A DNA stretch of 64,000 bases from Salinivibrio kushneri (GCF_005280275.1 NZ_CP040021.1:1203001-1267000); one strand, 5' to 3'. Positions 9,332-17,051 are shown, counted from the first letter of the stretch. A program made the numbers and translations. Notes: generated by a model from the letters alone, not told the origin.

Positions 9332-10435
9332 ATGGAAAAATTACTTTTGGAATGGGATGAGAAATCCATAAATATTAAAGAGCTTGTAAGCAAGATTAAA
9401 GAAACTCTCGCGGACAGACCTGTTCCAAAATCTATTCGAGACGGGCTTGAAAAATTTGACCGAAGTATCGCGAGCTACGCTCAGGCTGTTGACTCTGATG
9501 ATATAGAGAAAATTGCGCAGTCAGCCAAGATGGTAGCGGTTTATGGTCAGGCCGTAGCCCAAGGTATTCCAAAGTTTAAAGAAGCAGATGAGAAGTTAAA
9601 ACGTTTAGGTTACGATTTGCTAGAACATTCAAATGAATTCCGAAGCAAGGTGGAAGATAGCCCACTAGAATATAAGCCACTTGATAATGAGAAAATGAAT
9701 GAAATATCTGTAGATCTACATAGCTTTCAGTCTATCAAGAAAAATTTGAAGCTTTTAGCTGATGATCATGAGAGACATGATCAGAGAGTCAAGAAATTGT
9801 TGAATGAAAATGAAGTCAGAATCGAGAGTATAAGTTCCCAGTCTGAAAAACTTCATGCTGACGTAATTAATGAAGTTAAGAAAGCAGAAAGACTATATGA
9901 AAGCAGTTTAGCTGATCTCGAAAGTAAGAAGGCACAAATTGATGAGATATTAGGTCATGTATCAGGTAGGGCAATAGCTGGAGATTTTGAAAAGAGCGCT
10001 GAAGATGAGAAGAATATGGCCAACTGGCTACGGTACGCATCTCTAGCTTGTATGTCATTAATAGTATTAGTAGTTGCATATTCGTTCTGGGAAACAACGA
10101 GTGAAGATTTTAGCTGGCAAAGTTCGATCTTTAGAATAGTTCTAGCTTTTATATTGTCTGTGCCTGCGGCATATCTTGCAAGAGAGTCTGCAAAACATCG
10201 AGAACAACAATATGCGCATCTACAAACATCATTAGACCTGAAGGCTATAGCCCCATACATTGCATCGTTGCCTGAAGCTGAGCAGCATAAGATTAAAATT
10301 GAAATAGCAGGTAGGCTTTTTGCGGCTAAAGACTTTTCCAAGGTGAGTTTAGACTCTTACCCGATAAATGTCCATGAAATACTGATGGAAATAATAAAAA
10401 AACTAGATTTCAATAAAAGCGAGCCTAAGCCTTGA
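9332..10435 (+). CDS. Cassette: coiled-coil protein with two membrane helices
   Basis: I do not recognise this 367-residue protein. Residues about 1-215 are charged and predicted helical, with long coiled-coil stretches at about 125-210 (LLADDHERHDQRVKKLL, EKLHADVINEVKKAERL). Two membrane helices follow at about 235-252 (ASLACMSLIVLVVAYSF) and 265-282 (IFRIVLAFILSVPAAYLA), then a soluble helical tail of about 85 residues. GAGGAA lies just before the ATG. The gene is A+T-rich compared with the core and is followed directly by an attC site, as expected for a cassette. Membrane-anchored coiled-coil proteins of this type occur among phage-defence effectors, but that role here is a guess. Confidence 0.85.
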   Translation: MEKLLLEWDEKSINIKELVSKIKETLADRPVPKSIRDGLEKFDRSIASYAQAVDSDDIEKIAQSAKMVAVYGQAVAQGIPKFKEADEKLKRLGYDLLEHSNEFRSKVEDSPLEYKPLDNEKMNEISVDLHSFQSIKKNLKLLADDHERHDQRVKKLLNENEVRIESISSQSEKLHADVINEVKKAERLYESSLADLESKKAQIDEILGHVSGRAIAGDFEKSAEDEKNMANWLRYASLACMSLIVLVVAYSFWETTSEDFSWQSSIFRIVLAFILSVPAAYLARESAKHREQQYAHLQTSLDLKAIAPYIASLPEAEQHKIKIEIAGRLFAAKDFSKVSLDSYPINVHEILMEIIKKLDFNKSEPKP

Positions 10436-10447
10436 AGGGTATTTCTT

Positions 10448-10517
10448 GGCTAACAAGGCCATCAAATTCGCTTCCTTCGGTCGCCGGACGCTCGCAAGCT
10501 CGCGCCGTTTATGGCAG
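10448..10517 (+). other. attC site interrupted by IS copy 1 (left part)
   Basis: The left end GGCTAAC (10448-10454) begins 13 nt after the preceding stop, and an inner hairpin surrounds 10480-10500. The site is cut just before its right-hand core box, which reappears as GTTATGT at 11865-11871 beyond the IS. This is the insertion position expected of IS1111 elements that target attC. Confidence 0.8.
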
Positions 10518-10520
10518 CTA

Positions 10521-10772
10521 CATGGATTCCCCCGTTCGTCAAGCATCCGCGAAGCGTATTGAGTTTGGTTTGGACTGCCGCTCTACATTCGGCCTTTTAC
10601 TGACTCACGTCATGGCCCTGATGACATTGCGCGGTTGCAGTGCCTAATTCGTTAGAAGGCATCAAGGTGCCCGCCGCATTAACAGGCTCTCTGCAAATGG
10701 TCTTCACCGATACTCATCAACTTGCGTGTGCAATGACCCGGTTGGTGTATTTCTCCTTACGACAGCGACGAG
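10521..10772 (-). ncRNA. Candidate target-guide RNA (seekRNA) region, IS copy 1
   Basis: IS1111-group elements are known to carry a guide RNA in the non-coding stretch downstream of the transposase. This interval is in that position, holds no convincing frame and appears identical to the same interval of copy 2. It contains ATTCGTTAG at 10647-10655, which equals the sequence at the right IS-attC junction of copy 2 (18140-18148) and matches copy 1 at eight of nine bases. That fits a guide segment. The RNA boundaries and strand are inferred. Confidence 0.55.
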
Positions 10773-11795
10773 TTAGGCCGCGTAGTCTTGATAATCCGTT
10801 TGATGGTGCAATAACGCCCACACAATGCGTGCATTTTTGGCCGCGAGAGCGACAATGGCGCGATTCATGCCACGTCGCTCAAGGACATTTCGCCCCCAGA
10901 CACTGAGCCTATCTTGCTTATCGCCTAGGTTCGTGATGACGGCTCTCGCACCATGCACTAAGAGCGTTCTGAGGTATTTATCTCCTCGTTTACTAATACG
11001 ACCCAATCGCGGTTTTCCTCCGGTTGAGTACTGTTTGGGCACTAATCCAAGCCAAGCAGCAAAGTCTCTACCGGAATCAAACTGCTCGCCTTTTCCGATA
11101 GTGGCGATAATCGCCGTTGCTGTTTGTGGGCCAATGCCGCGAACATTAAGAATACGCTGGGCATTAGGACTGGCCTTGGTAACCATATCGAAACACTGCT
11201 CGGTATCGGCGATACGCTGATTAAGTGTTTGTAGGTGGTCAAAGCAATCTGCCACGACGGCACGAGCGATATCAGGCAGGCCATTTTCTGCTGCCTCGAG
11301 AATGAGTGGTACTTCTCTGTGAATGGCGGCTCGTCCCGTTGGAATAATAATGCCGAACTCTGCCAGTAATGCACGAATACGATTAATGAGGGCGGTACGT
11401 TCATTGACCCAATGCTCACGTACACGATGAGTCGCGAGAATCGCTTGGCGTTCGGGTGACTTAACAGGAATAAACCGGCTATTTGGACGCTGAACAGCGT
11501 CACAAATGGCAACGGCATCGTTCAGGTCATTTTTTCCTTTTGTGCGATAAGGACCGACATACTTTGCGGCCATGATACGGGTATCGTGACCGAGCTTGTT
11601 GAATTCTCTGGCCCAATAATGTGCCCCACTGCAGGCCTCAATACCTATACACATCGTAGGCATATTTGCTAATGTAGCCAGTAATTTAGCGCGTGAAACA
11701 GATTTATGGAGAATGACTTTTCCGTGGTCATCCACCGCGTGAAGAGAAAAGTGGTGCTTGGCGAGATCAACGCCACAAAAGAATTGAGTAGACAT
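10773..11795 (-). CDS. IS110/IS1111 family transposase, copy 1
   Basis: This 340-residue transposase has the N-terminal RuvC-like DEDD domain: CGVDLAKHHF with Asp10, the Glu in IGIEACSG, and the Asp pair in GKNDLNDAVA. The C-terminal Tnp_20 domain has VRGIGPQTATAIIATIG and QYSTGGKPRLG with its conserved serine. Start 11795 has GGAG six bases upstream, whereas the longer frame to 11822 does not. It differs from copy 2 at about one residue in the mature frame besides one near residue 30. The enzyme would catalyse RNA-guided strand exchange at attC sites and appears intact. Confidence 0.95.
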   Translation of the reverse strand: MSTQFFCGVDLAKHHFSLHAVDDHGKVILHKSVSRAKLLATLANMPTMCIGIEACSGAHYWAREFNKLGHDTRIMAAKYVGPYRTKGKNDLNDAVAICDAVQRPNSRFIPVKSPERQAILATHRVREHWVNERTALINRIRALLAEFGIIIPTGRAAIHREVPLILEAAENGLPDIARAVVADCFDHLQTLNQRIADTEQCFDMVTKASPNAQRILNVRGIGPQTATAIIATIGKGEQFDSGRDFAAWLGLVPKQYSTGGKPRLGRISKRGDKYLRTLLVHGARAVITNLGDKQDRLSVWGRNVLERRGMNRAIVALAAKNARIVWALLHHQTDYQDYAA

Positions 11796-11855
11796 GGTTA
11801 TCTCCGGTATTAAAGGCCGCACCTAAGTGTGGCAGATCTTCAAGAGGGGGAATCC

Positions 11856-12377
11856 ATGTCATTCGTTATGTTCTTGGAGGATATATTGGAATATCAAAGG
11901 GACAGGGTAACTTCTGGAGTTTTTCAGAAACTTGTTGTAAAGCTGTATAAAGCCCTCGTATTCAAGCTTTCAAACAAAAAAGAGAAGCTGGAATGGCAGC
12001 TAATCTTGATAGCCGATTGTTTACGAATCATTGGGCTTTGTAGGTTAGCTTATCGGATGGCTTTCAAAGTGCATACTTCAACGTCTAGTGTTAAGAACAA
12101 GTTCTGGTCAACCCATGTTTCAGGTCTGGCTCTGCAATATTCAGGTGACATGATTGGCGGTGAAAAAGCATTCTTAAAAAGCCAGGACTTTGCTTGTGAG
12201 CTTTCTTTGAGTTTTAGCTTGCAGCATTTGGGTAAATTGAACGTTGAGGTTGGCAACTATTAACTGGCAGAGCAACAGTTCATAGAAGCATTAGCAATTC
12301 GAGAAAAATTGAAACGGGCTGACTTGGTAGAGTCGACTAACAGGGCGATTCGAGGACTACAAAAGCTACGAACATAA
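11856..12377 (+). pseudogene. Cassette gene with TPR-like repeats broken by an in-frame stop
   Basis: The frame from ATG 11856 (or 11868) reads 136 codons to a TAA at 12261-12263, then continues in the same frame for 37 more codons to TAA at 12375-12377, inside the attC left box. Residues on both sides of the stop form one TPR-like helix pair (LGKLNVEVGNY, stop, LAEQQFIEALAIREKL). A single base change of the first T of TAA would restore a full-length protein of about 174 residues. The function is unknown. ATG 11856 and its GAGGGGG ribosome-like site lie in the IS end, so the IS may now supply translation initiation. Confidence 0.7.
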
Positions 12378-12498
12378 CAATAAAATTTAAGGGTGATTCA
12401 CAACGCGCGGCGCTCTTAATTCAAGCAAGTTTAGTGTTTATGGCACAATGCATTAGGTAGGTGGTTAGCGTTGTTCACACCTTAATTTGGCGTTAAGT
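12372..12498 (+). other. attC site, VCR-like (127 bp)
   Basis: The left R box ACATAAC is at 12372-12378 and the right core box GTTAAGT at 12492-12498. The arms pair imperfectly (AAATTTAAGGGTG against CACACCTTAATTT). The inner part CAACGCGCGGCGCTC and GTTTAGTGTTTATG strongly resemble the Vibrio cholerae repeat in both order and length. Confidence 0.88.
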
Positions 12499-12517
12499 TT
12501 CTTTATCGAGATCGAAC

Positions 12518-13111
12518 ATGGACGAAAAAGTAAAAGCGTCATGGGAACGGGCACTTCACCCTGAGACGCTTAAAACAAATATTATTACCGCCTCTATATT
12601 CTCGATGGCCTTCGAAATGCTCAAGAGCAGCATTATTGAAAAGATAGAAGGCTTTTTCACAAATGGATTTGACGAAAATGGGATGATTGTTAGTCCTGAA
12701 TATAAAGAAAAGGTGCTTAGCCTAAACAGAAGTCCTCTCTACGCATCATTGAAATGGTTGCAAGATATGCATGCTATTGATGATAAAGATTTAGAGAGAT
12801 TCGAACATATTAAAAAGTGTCGTAACACATTAGCTCACGAAATGCTCACTTTTGCCTCGTCAGGTGTAGACTTTGATGTCGCTGAAGCGTTTGAAGAAAT
12901 GGTCGGTCTACTGAGAAAAATAGAAATTTGGTGGTTTGAAAACTTAGAAATGGCTATAGACCCAGATGCTTATCCCGAAGACCTAGACTTAGAGCAGGTG
13001 ATTCCCGGCCCTGTATGGAGTCTTCAAATGCTTATTGACGTTGCGCTAGGGCCAGAGGAAGAAGCGCGAAAATATTATGATCACTTTGTCGCAAATGCAG
13101 AAAAAACTTAA
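12518..13111 (+). CDS. Cassette: HEPN-like protein (RX4H motif)
   Basis: The 197-residue, all-helical, acidic protein carries KKCRNTLAHE, with Arg102, Asn103 and His107. The R(N)X4H pattern is the catalytic signature of HEPN ribonucleases, which occur in toxin-antitoxin and phage-defence systems. No partner such as an MNT-type antitoxin overlaps it, but a nucleotidyltransferase-like cassette lies two cassettes downstream. The overall sequence is not one I recognise, so HEPN membership rests on the motif and the helical context alone. The frame begins 20 nt after one attC site and its stop lies in the next. Confidence 0.72.
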   Translation: MDEKVKASWERALHPETLKTNIITASIFSMAFEMLKSSIIEKIEGFFTNGFDENGMIVSPEYKEKVLSLNRSPLYASLKWLQDMHAIDDKDLERFEHIKKCRNTLAHEMLTFASSGVDFDVAEAFEEMVGLLRKIEIWWFENLEMAIDPDAYPEDLDLEQVIPGPVWSLQMLIDVALGPEEEARKYYDHFVANAEKT

Positions 13112-13177
13112 CAAGCACATGTTGTCGGACTGGTTTTCCGCTGCGCTCGAAACCAGCCGCAAATGCGGGCGTTAAGC
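13106..13177 (+). other. attC site (72 bp)
   Basis: The left box ACTTAAC is at 13106-13112 and the right box GTTAAGC at 13171-13177. CTGGTTTTC and its near complement GAAACCAG form the central stem. Confidence 0.88.
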
Positions 13178-13193
13178 ATTTCAGGGGGAAATA

Positions 13194-13772
13194 GTGACAA
13201 TTGAGACAATATTGCAGCCAGCGGTTGTCGCTGCCATCGTTTCCGCCATTGTTGGGCCGCTGATCTTCTTCCTTTTGAAGCGCTGGGATGACAAGAAACG
13301 AAGAAACTTCGAGATACGTTATGAAGAGTATAAGCACTACCTAAAGGCATTAGAGCAGATTGCCTCGTCTAGCCATGCTGATTTTGAGCGCTTTATGAGC
13401 GAAACTTATGCAAGTTGCATGAATGAAATTCTTACTTCGGAGGGGCAGTCTTCTGATCCGTTGATTCGCCTTAATCAGGAGGTGAACAATCTTACAGCAG
13501 ATGTCCGGAAACCCTTCACTCAAGCAACACAAGAGCTTCACGGTCTGCGCTTGGTCTGTTCCAAGAAGCTTCTCCAAAAAGTTAACGAGTACGTAAATGT
13601 ACAGCGCGAGCTTATAGATTCATCGTGTTCCGTATTGGGAAATCTGGATCAAATGGACATCAATAATCCAAGCGTGAGCCTATCTGGCGAGATGGAGGAA
13701 AAAGGCGAAAGAACCCAAGTGCTGTTTGAGGAAATCGTGCAGCAAATGAGAAAGGAGCTAGGAATCAAATGA
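13194..13772 (+). CDS. Cassette: N-terminally membrane-anchored helical protein
   Basis: The 192-residue protein starts with GTG, preceded by an AGGGGGA ribosome site nine bases upstream. Residues 8-31 form one membrane helix (LQPAVVAAIVSAIVGPLIFFLL) followed by a basic stop-transfer stretch (KRWDDKKRR). The remaining 160 residues are soluble, charged and helical. I do not recognise the family. Small proteins with one N-terminal helix and a cytoplasmic helical domain are frequent in integron cassettes of vibrios. Flanking attC sites at 13106-13177 and 13774-13857 define the cassette. Confidence 0.8.
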   Translation: MTIETILQPAVVAAIVSAIVGPLIFFLLKRWDDKKRRNFEIRYEEYKHYLKALEQIASSSHADFERFMSETYASCMNEILTSEGQSSDPLIRLNQEVNNLTADVRKPFTQATQELHGLRLVCSKKLLQKVNEYVNVQRELIDSSCSVLGNLDQMDINNPSVSLSGEMEEKGERTQVLFEEIVQQMRKELGIK

Positions 13773-13773
13773 T

Positions 13774-13857
13774 GCTTAACAAGGCCAGGCATAGCGACGG
13801 CTTTTCCGTTATGGCTTCGCCTCCACTACAAAGCCGCGCGTGCTGGCGGCGTTATGC
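13774..13857 (+). other. attC site (84 bp)
   Basis: The left box GCTTAAC is at 13774-13780 and the right box GTTATGC at 13851-13857. Inner arms GGCCAGGCATAGCG and CGCGTGCTGGCGGC pair imperfectly. Confidence 0.87.
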
Positions 13858-13872
13858 GCAAAAGGAGAAGGC

Positions 13873-14340
13873 GTGCATCATATAGCAGCGCGATGGATTG
13901 TGGGATTACTAAGAGACAGGAATATCCCCTTTTTGATCTGTGGCGGGCTCGCAGCAAAAGGGTATGGCTCAGAGCGGGATCTGAATGACATAGACCTTTT
14001 CGTCCCCGGTGAACATTTTCCGTCTGTGGTACAGGCCGGCCAGGAATTTGTATCCAAAGCTGCCGCTCACCGCCAAGAAGAAGGCTGGGATCTAACCTAC
14101 GTCCAGTTCAAGTACAAAGGCATCAAGGTCGAGGTAGGTAGCGCTGATCGTCCCAAAATCTTCGATGCAGGCAGCGAAACTTGGGTTCCCCTCAACATAG
14201 ATTTTTCTCGCTATACGCCTGCACATTTGCTGGGCCTTGAGCTTCCCCTTATGTTGAAGGATGACTTAATTCAGTATAAATCTGCGCTCTCACGTCCGGT
14301 GGATATCCAAGATATCCGTGCTATCTGTGAGAGCGCATAA
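13873..14340 (+). CDS. Cassette: nucleotidyltransferase-like protein
   Basis: The 155-residue protein starts at GTG 13873, preceded by AAGGAG. The longer frame from 13840 would begin inside the attC site. Residues 21-43 (LICGGLAAKG, then SERDLNDIDLFV) fit a nucleotidyltransferase fold: a Gly-Gly turn, then a D-x-D pair (Asp39, Asp41) that would bind metal. A third acidic residue may be the Glu in IKVEVG. The family includes AbiEii-type and MNT-type proteins that AMPylate or otherwise modify partners. A specific activity cannot be named. The stop lies in the following attC box. Confidence 0.78.
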   Translation: MHHIAARWIVGLLRDRNIPFLICGGLAAKGYGSERDLNDIDLFVPGEHFPSVVQAGQEFVSKAAAHRQEEGWDLTYVQFKYKGIKVEVGSADRPKIFDAGSETWVPLNIDFSRYTPAHLLGLELPLMLKDDLIQYKSALSRPVDIQDIRAICESA

Positions 14341-14412
14341 CCAGGCCATGCACCGGATGCCAAAACCTCTGCGTCGCGCCGGTTTTGCCACCAGTGATGG
14401 CGGGCGTTACAT
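14335..14412 (+). other. attC site (78 bp)
   Basis: The left box GCATAAC is at 14335-14341 and the right box GTTACAT at 14406-14412, with a slightly off-consensus right end. GGCAAAACC-type arms (CCAAAACC against GGTTTTGCC) form the stem. Confidence 0.8.
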
Positions 14413-14442
14413 GCATAGCATAGGTGGAGCATCATATTTACA

Positions 14443-14835
14443 ATGAAAGAAACGATCTCTTGGGCATTTTCAGGCGTTGGAACGTCAGTGCTGGTTGGTT
14501 TGGGTAGTATTTCCATAGCTATTGGAGTCTATCTATACAAAATGCGGAGCCATCGAATACAAGAAGCCTTTGAAAAGTACGACAACTTATATGAGCGTGG
14601 TGGGCATAGGCTAAAATGTTTAATCCCTTCTGGAATTCATTGCTTGAAAAGTGACAGAGAAATTAAACACTATTTTCAGTTGGTCATGACTATTGAGCCG
14701 CACCATCCACTCAGACAATGGAAGGGACGGATAGAGAAAATAGGATATAAGAAATTTTTCGACCATGTTTTCAAAAGTGGTCTAGCCCTAGATAAAGAAA
14801 GCATTGAAGGGTTTATTTCGGATCTAGAACGGTAA
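14443..14835 (+). CDS. Cassette: small membrane-anchored protein of unknown function
   Basis: The 130-residue protein has one N-terminal membrane helix (residues 9-32, SGVGTSVLVGLGSISIAIGVYLY), then a basic, soluble region of about 95 residues rich in Arg, Lys and His. I do not recognise the family. It is framed by attC sites at 14335-14412 and 14838-14921, so it is a complete cassette. The upstream sequence has no strong ribosome site close to the ATG, which lowers confidence in the exact start. Confidence 0.7.
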   Translation: MKETISWAFSGVGTSVLVGLGSISIAIGVYLYKMRSHRIQEAFEKYDNLYERGGHRLKCLIPSGIHCLKSDREIKHYFQLVMTIEPHHPLRQWKGRIEKIGYKKFFDHVFKSGLALDKESIEGFISDLER

Positions 14836-14837
14836 GC

Positions 14838-14921
14838 ATGTAACAAACCAAGGCAGTGGGACATCTTTTGCTTCGCTGCGCTCAAAAAACGCAAAATATG
14901 CCCCTGCTTGGGGCGTTAGCA
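14838..14921 (+). other. attC site (84 bp)
   Basis: The left box ATGTAAC is at 14838-14844 and the right box GTTAGCA at 14915-14921. CAAGGCAGTGGG pairs with CCCCTGCTTGGG, and TTTTGC with GCAAAA. Confidence 0.87.
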
Positions 14922-14940
14922 CTCTAAATATGAGGTCTAT

Positions 14941-15771
14941 ATGAATAAAAAAGGAATCGTAGTATCTCCGCCTTTCAAGCCTATTTATACGGGGGGAATT
15001 AGTTGTGGCGGATCACCTGACCCAATAGAGTTGCGAAAGTACCTTATGTATTGGGACGAAATTGATTATCCGTCAAATATGCTAATTCATATTTCCTCGC
15101 CTGAAATCGATTACCTTGAACAATCAGGAAAACTAAAACGTACTCATGTTCGCTTTCAAGGATCAATAAACTCAGGTCAAGGTGAGTTCTTCATTCAGGC
15201 TCAAGAAGCTGCATTTAGGAAAAACCAAGAAGAGGAGCCTGGTTGCTGGACAATCGCGCAACTAGCTGATATTCCTTTTTACACTCAACAAAGTGCTAGT
15301 GTTGGTGTTGAAGTTGAGCTTTATGACATGCTACCTGTACCAAGTGCGGATACACCGTTAGCAGACATTTTAGAGTTTAAAGAAAAACGACAAGATGAAC
15401 TCACTGCATTCCGTTGTCACATGGATGAAGTAAATGAAAATATCTTGAGTTCAAGAGATGTACCACGGGCTAGAAATGCTCAAATGGCTCGTGTTGAATT
15501 GGCGTTGAAAGATATTGATAAAACTTTAAGTGAATCCGGTATAAAACGAATTACAACTCATTTAAAAAATGTAATTAATGCTGATTTTTCAGGTATTGCT
15601 GGTGCGGGTTTAGGGAGCGCAGGTGTTTCCGCATTTATTGGTATGTCTCCTTTAATTGCAGGCGTCGCTGGAGCTGGTTTAGTATTTGGCGTTAAAAGCT
15701 TAATAATGCCATCAAATCAGTGTCCTACTGATTTAAGCTATATTAACAGTATCAGAAAAAATTTTCGGTAA
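14941..15771 (+). CDS. Cassette: DUF6236-like protein with glycine-rich C-terminus
   Basis: The 276-residue protein starts 20 nt after an attC site. Its N-terminus (KGIVVSPPFKPI) and the following YLMYWDEIDYP resemble the DUF6236 family as I remember it, but this assignment is tentative. Residues about 155-205 are charged and helical. Residues 215-255 are hydrophobic and rich in Gly, Ala and Ser (SGIAGAGLGSAGVSAFIG), possibly membrane-inserting. No catalytic motif is clear. The stop at 15771 is just before the next attC site. Confidence 0.75.
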   Translation: MNKKGIVVSPPFKPIYTGGISCGGSPDPIELRKYLMYWDEIDYPSNMLIHISSPEIDYLEQSGKLKRTHVRFQGSINSGQGEFFIQAQEAAFRKNQEEEPGCWTIAQLADIPFYTQQSASVGVEVELYDMLPVPSADTPLADILEFKEKRQDELTAFRCHMDEVNENILSSRDVPRARNAQMARVELALKDIDKTLSESGIKRITTHLKNVINADFSGIAGAGLGSAGVSAFIGMSPLIAGVAGAGLVFGVKSLIMPSNQCPTDLSYINSIRKNFR

Positions 15772-15776
15772 ACGAG

Positions 15777-15876
15777 TGCTAACAAGCACTTTAAACGGAA
15801 CAAAAACAGTTGGCTATTGTTCGTTCCTCACAAAATTATAGCCAACAATTTTTATCCGCTTAAGTGGGCGTTAGGG
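15777..15876 (+). other. attC site (100 bp)
   Basis: The left box TGCTAAC is at 15777-15783 and the right box GTTAGGG at 15870-15876. The arms AAGCACTTTAAACGG and CCGCTTAAGTGGGC pair, and TTGGCTATTG with CTATTATAGCCAA-type sequence forms an inner stem. This is a clear member of the attC family. Confidence 0.9.
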
Positions 15877-15901
15877 CACACAAGGATTAGAGCATCAAAT
15901 T

Positions 15902-16741
15902 ATGCAATTGGCATTGGTCAATGAAAAAAAGTTAGAGGCATTTCCAAAAGGTAGAGGGTTTTGCCCTATTTGTGGCGCAGAAGCTATAGCCAAGTGCGGC
16001 CCGAGAGTTATGCATCACTGGGCACACCTCAGAAAAAGGAATTGCGATCCCTGGTGGGAGAATGAGACTCCTTGGCATCGAGAGTGGAAGAATAGATTTC
16101 CATTGGAATGCAGGGAAGTATCTCATGTTGCTGAAGATGGAGAAATTCACAGGGCAGATATAAAGACTCCAACAGGGATCGTTATTGAAGTTCAGCATTC
16201 CTCAATGACTGATGCTGAAAGAATATCCAGAGAAGAGTTTTATAAAAATCTTGTTTGGGTAATTGATGGCTCCGTTTTTAAAGACAACTTTGATATTTAT
16301 CACATGCTACCCGATCCACGATCTGAGTTGGCTCAAGATTTAGTGTGGAGTAAGGCCAAAAGGCATATGCATGGAGCCAACACTGGAATCTTTTTCCGGC
16401 TCTCTGAGGCAGTTGAAGAATACCCAGAGGTTACGAAATCAACTCTCAGGGGAGGTCGGATACATGGGATATATGATATTGAGGAAGAAGTAACAGAATC
16501 ATATAACGGCTACCATCAATATGATTGGGTACGACCAAGAAAAACATGGCTAGATGCAAATTGTCCAGTTTATATTGATTTTGGTGATGAGTACCTTGTC
16601 AAACTAGAAATATATGATGAGTCTAGCCTCAAATGTATACGTTTAGTTTCAAAGCTAAAGTTTGTGCATGATGCGATGACAGAATCAGATGCGAAAAATA
16701 TTGCTACTAGATTTTATCCGATTAACAAAGGTCAGCCCTAA
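15902..16741 (+). CDS. Cassette: CoiA-like nuclease
   Basis: This 279-residue protein begins with a zinc-finger-like region (CPIC at 21-24, Cys32, HHWAH at 38-42, Cys48) followed by a PD-(D/E)XK-type nuclease core: Asp86 in IHRADI, then Glu96 and Gln98 in IEVQHSSM. This pairing of HxAH and EVQ motifs is the mark of the CoiA-like family, named for competence protein CoiA of Streptococcus. In an integron cassette it may act as a DNA-modifying or defence nuclease. Its stop codon lies in the attC box CCCTAAC at 16736-16742, which is disrupted further right by IS copy 2. Confidence 0.85.
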   Translation: MQLALVNEKKLEAFPKGRGFCPICGAEAIAKCGPRVMHHWAHLRKRNCDPWWENETPWHREWKNRFPLECREVSHVAEDGEIHRADIKTPTGIVIEVQHSSMTDAERISREEFYKNLVWVIDGSVFKDNFDIYHMLPDPRSELAQDLVWSKAKRHMHGANTGIFFRLSEAVEEYPEVTKSTLRGGRIHGIYDIEEEVTESYNGYHQYDWVRPRKTWLDANCPVYIDFGDEYLVKLEIYDESSLKCIRLVSKLKFVHDAMTESDAKNIATRFYPINKGQP

Positions 16742-16796
16742 CAAAGTGCTGCTAGGGACAAACCTACGCTGTGCTCCGGTTTGCCCCAGAGCACGG
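16736..16796 (+). other. attC site interrupted by IS copy 2 (left part)
   Basis: The left box CCCTAAC is at 16736-16742, then TGTGCTCCGG and CAGAGCACGG pair in part. The right core box GTTAGGT lies beyond the IS at 18144-18150. Removing the IS would restore an ordinary attC site. Confidence 0.85.
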
Positions 16797-16799
16797 CTA

Positions 16800-17051
16800 C
16801 ATGGATTCCCCCGTTCGTCAAGCATCCGCGAAGCGTATTGAGTTTGGTTTGGACTGCCGCTCTACATTCGGCCTTTTACTGACTCACGTCATGGCCCTGA
16901 TGACATTGCGCGGTTGCAGTGCCTAATTCGTTAGAAGGCATCAAGGTGCCCGCCGCATTAACAGGCTCTCTGCAAATGGTCTTCACCGATACTCATCAAC
17001 TTGCGTGTGCAATGACCCGGTTGGTGTATTTCTCCTTACGACAGCGACGAG
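16800..17051 (-). ncRNA. Candidate target-guide RNA (seekRNA) region, IS copy 2
   Basis: This is the non-coding stretch downstream of the transposase and appears identical to that of copy 1. The motif ATTCGTTAG at 16926-16934 matches the right junction of this copy exactly at 18140-18148. Confidence 0.55.

Larger units (their letters stand above)
10518..11864 (-). mobile_element. IS1111-group IS110-family element, copy 1 (attC-targeting)
   Basis: The element is about 1347 bp, bounded by comparison with copy 2. It has 13-bp subterminal inverted repeats, CATGGATTCCCCC at 10521-10533 and its complement at 11846-11858. The transposase lies on the minus strand. There are no target duplications, as is usual for this group. 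A long non-coding region of about 250 bp lies downstream of the transposase. It sits within an attC site next to the core box. A subgroup of IS1111 elements is known to insert specifically into integron attC sites. The exact ends are uncertain by a few bases. Confidence 0.9.

Noticed and set aside
10640-10906. Plus-strand frame in the IS, repeated at 16919-17185
   Set aside because: It overlaps the transposase end and the non-coding region. It exists in both copies only because the copies are nearly identical.
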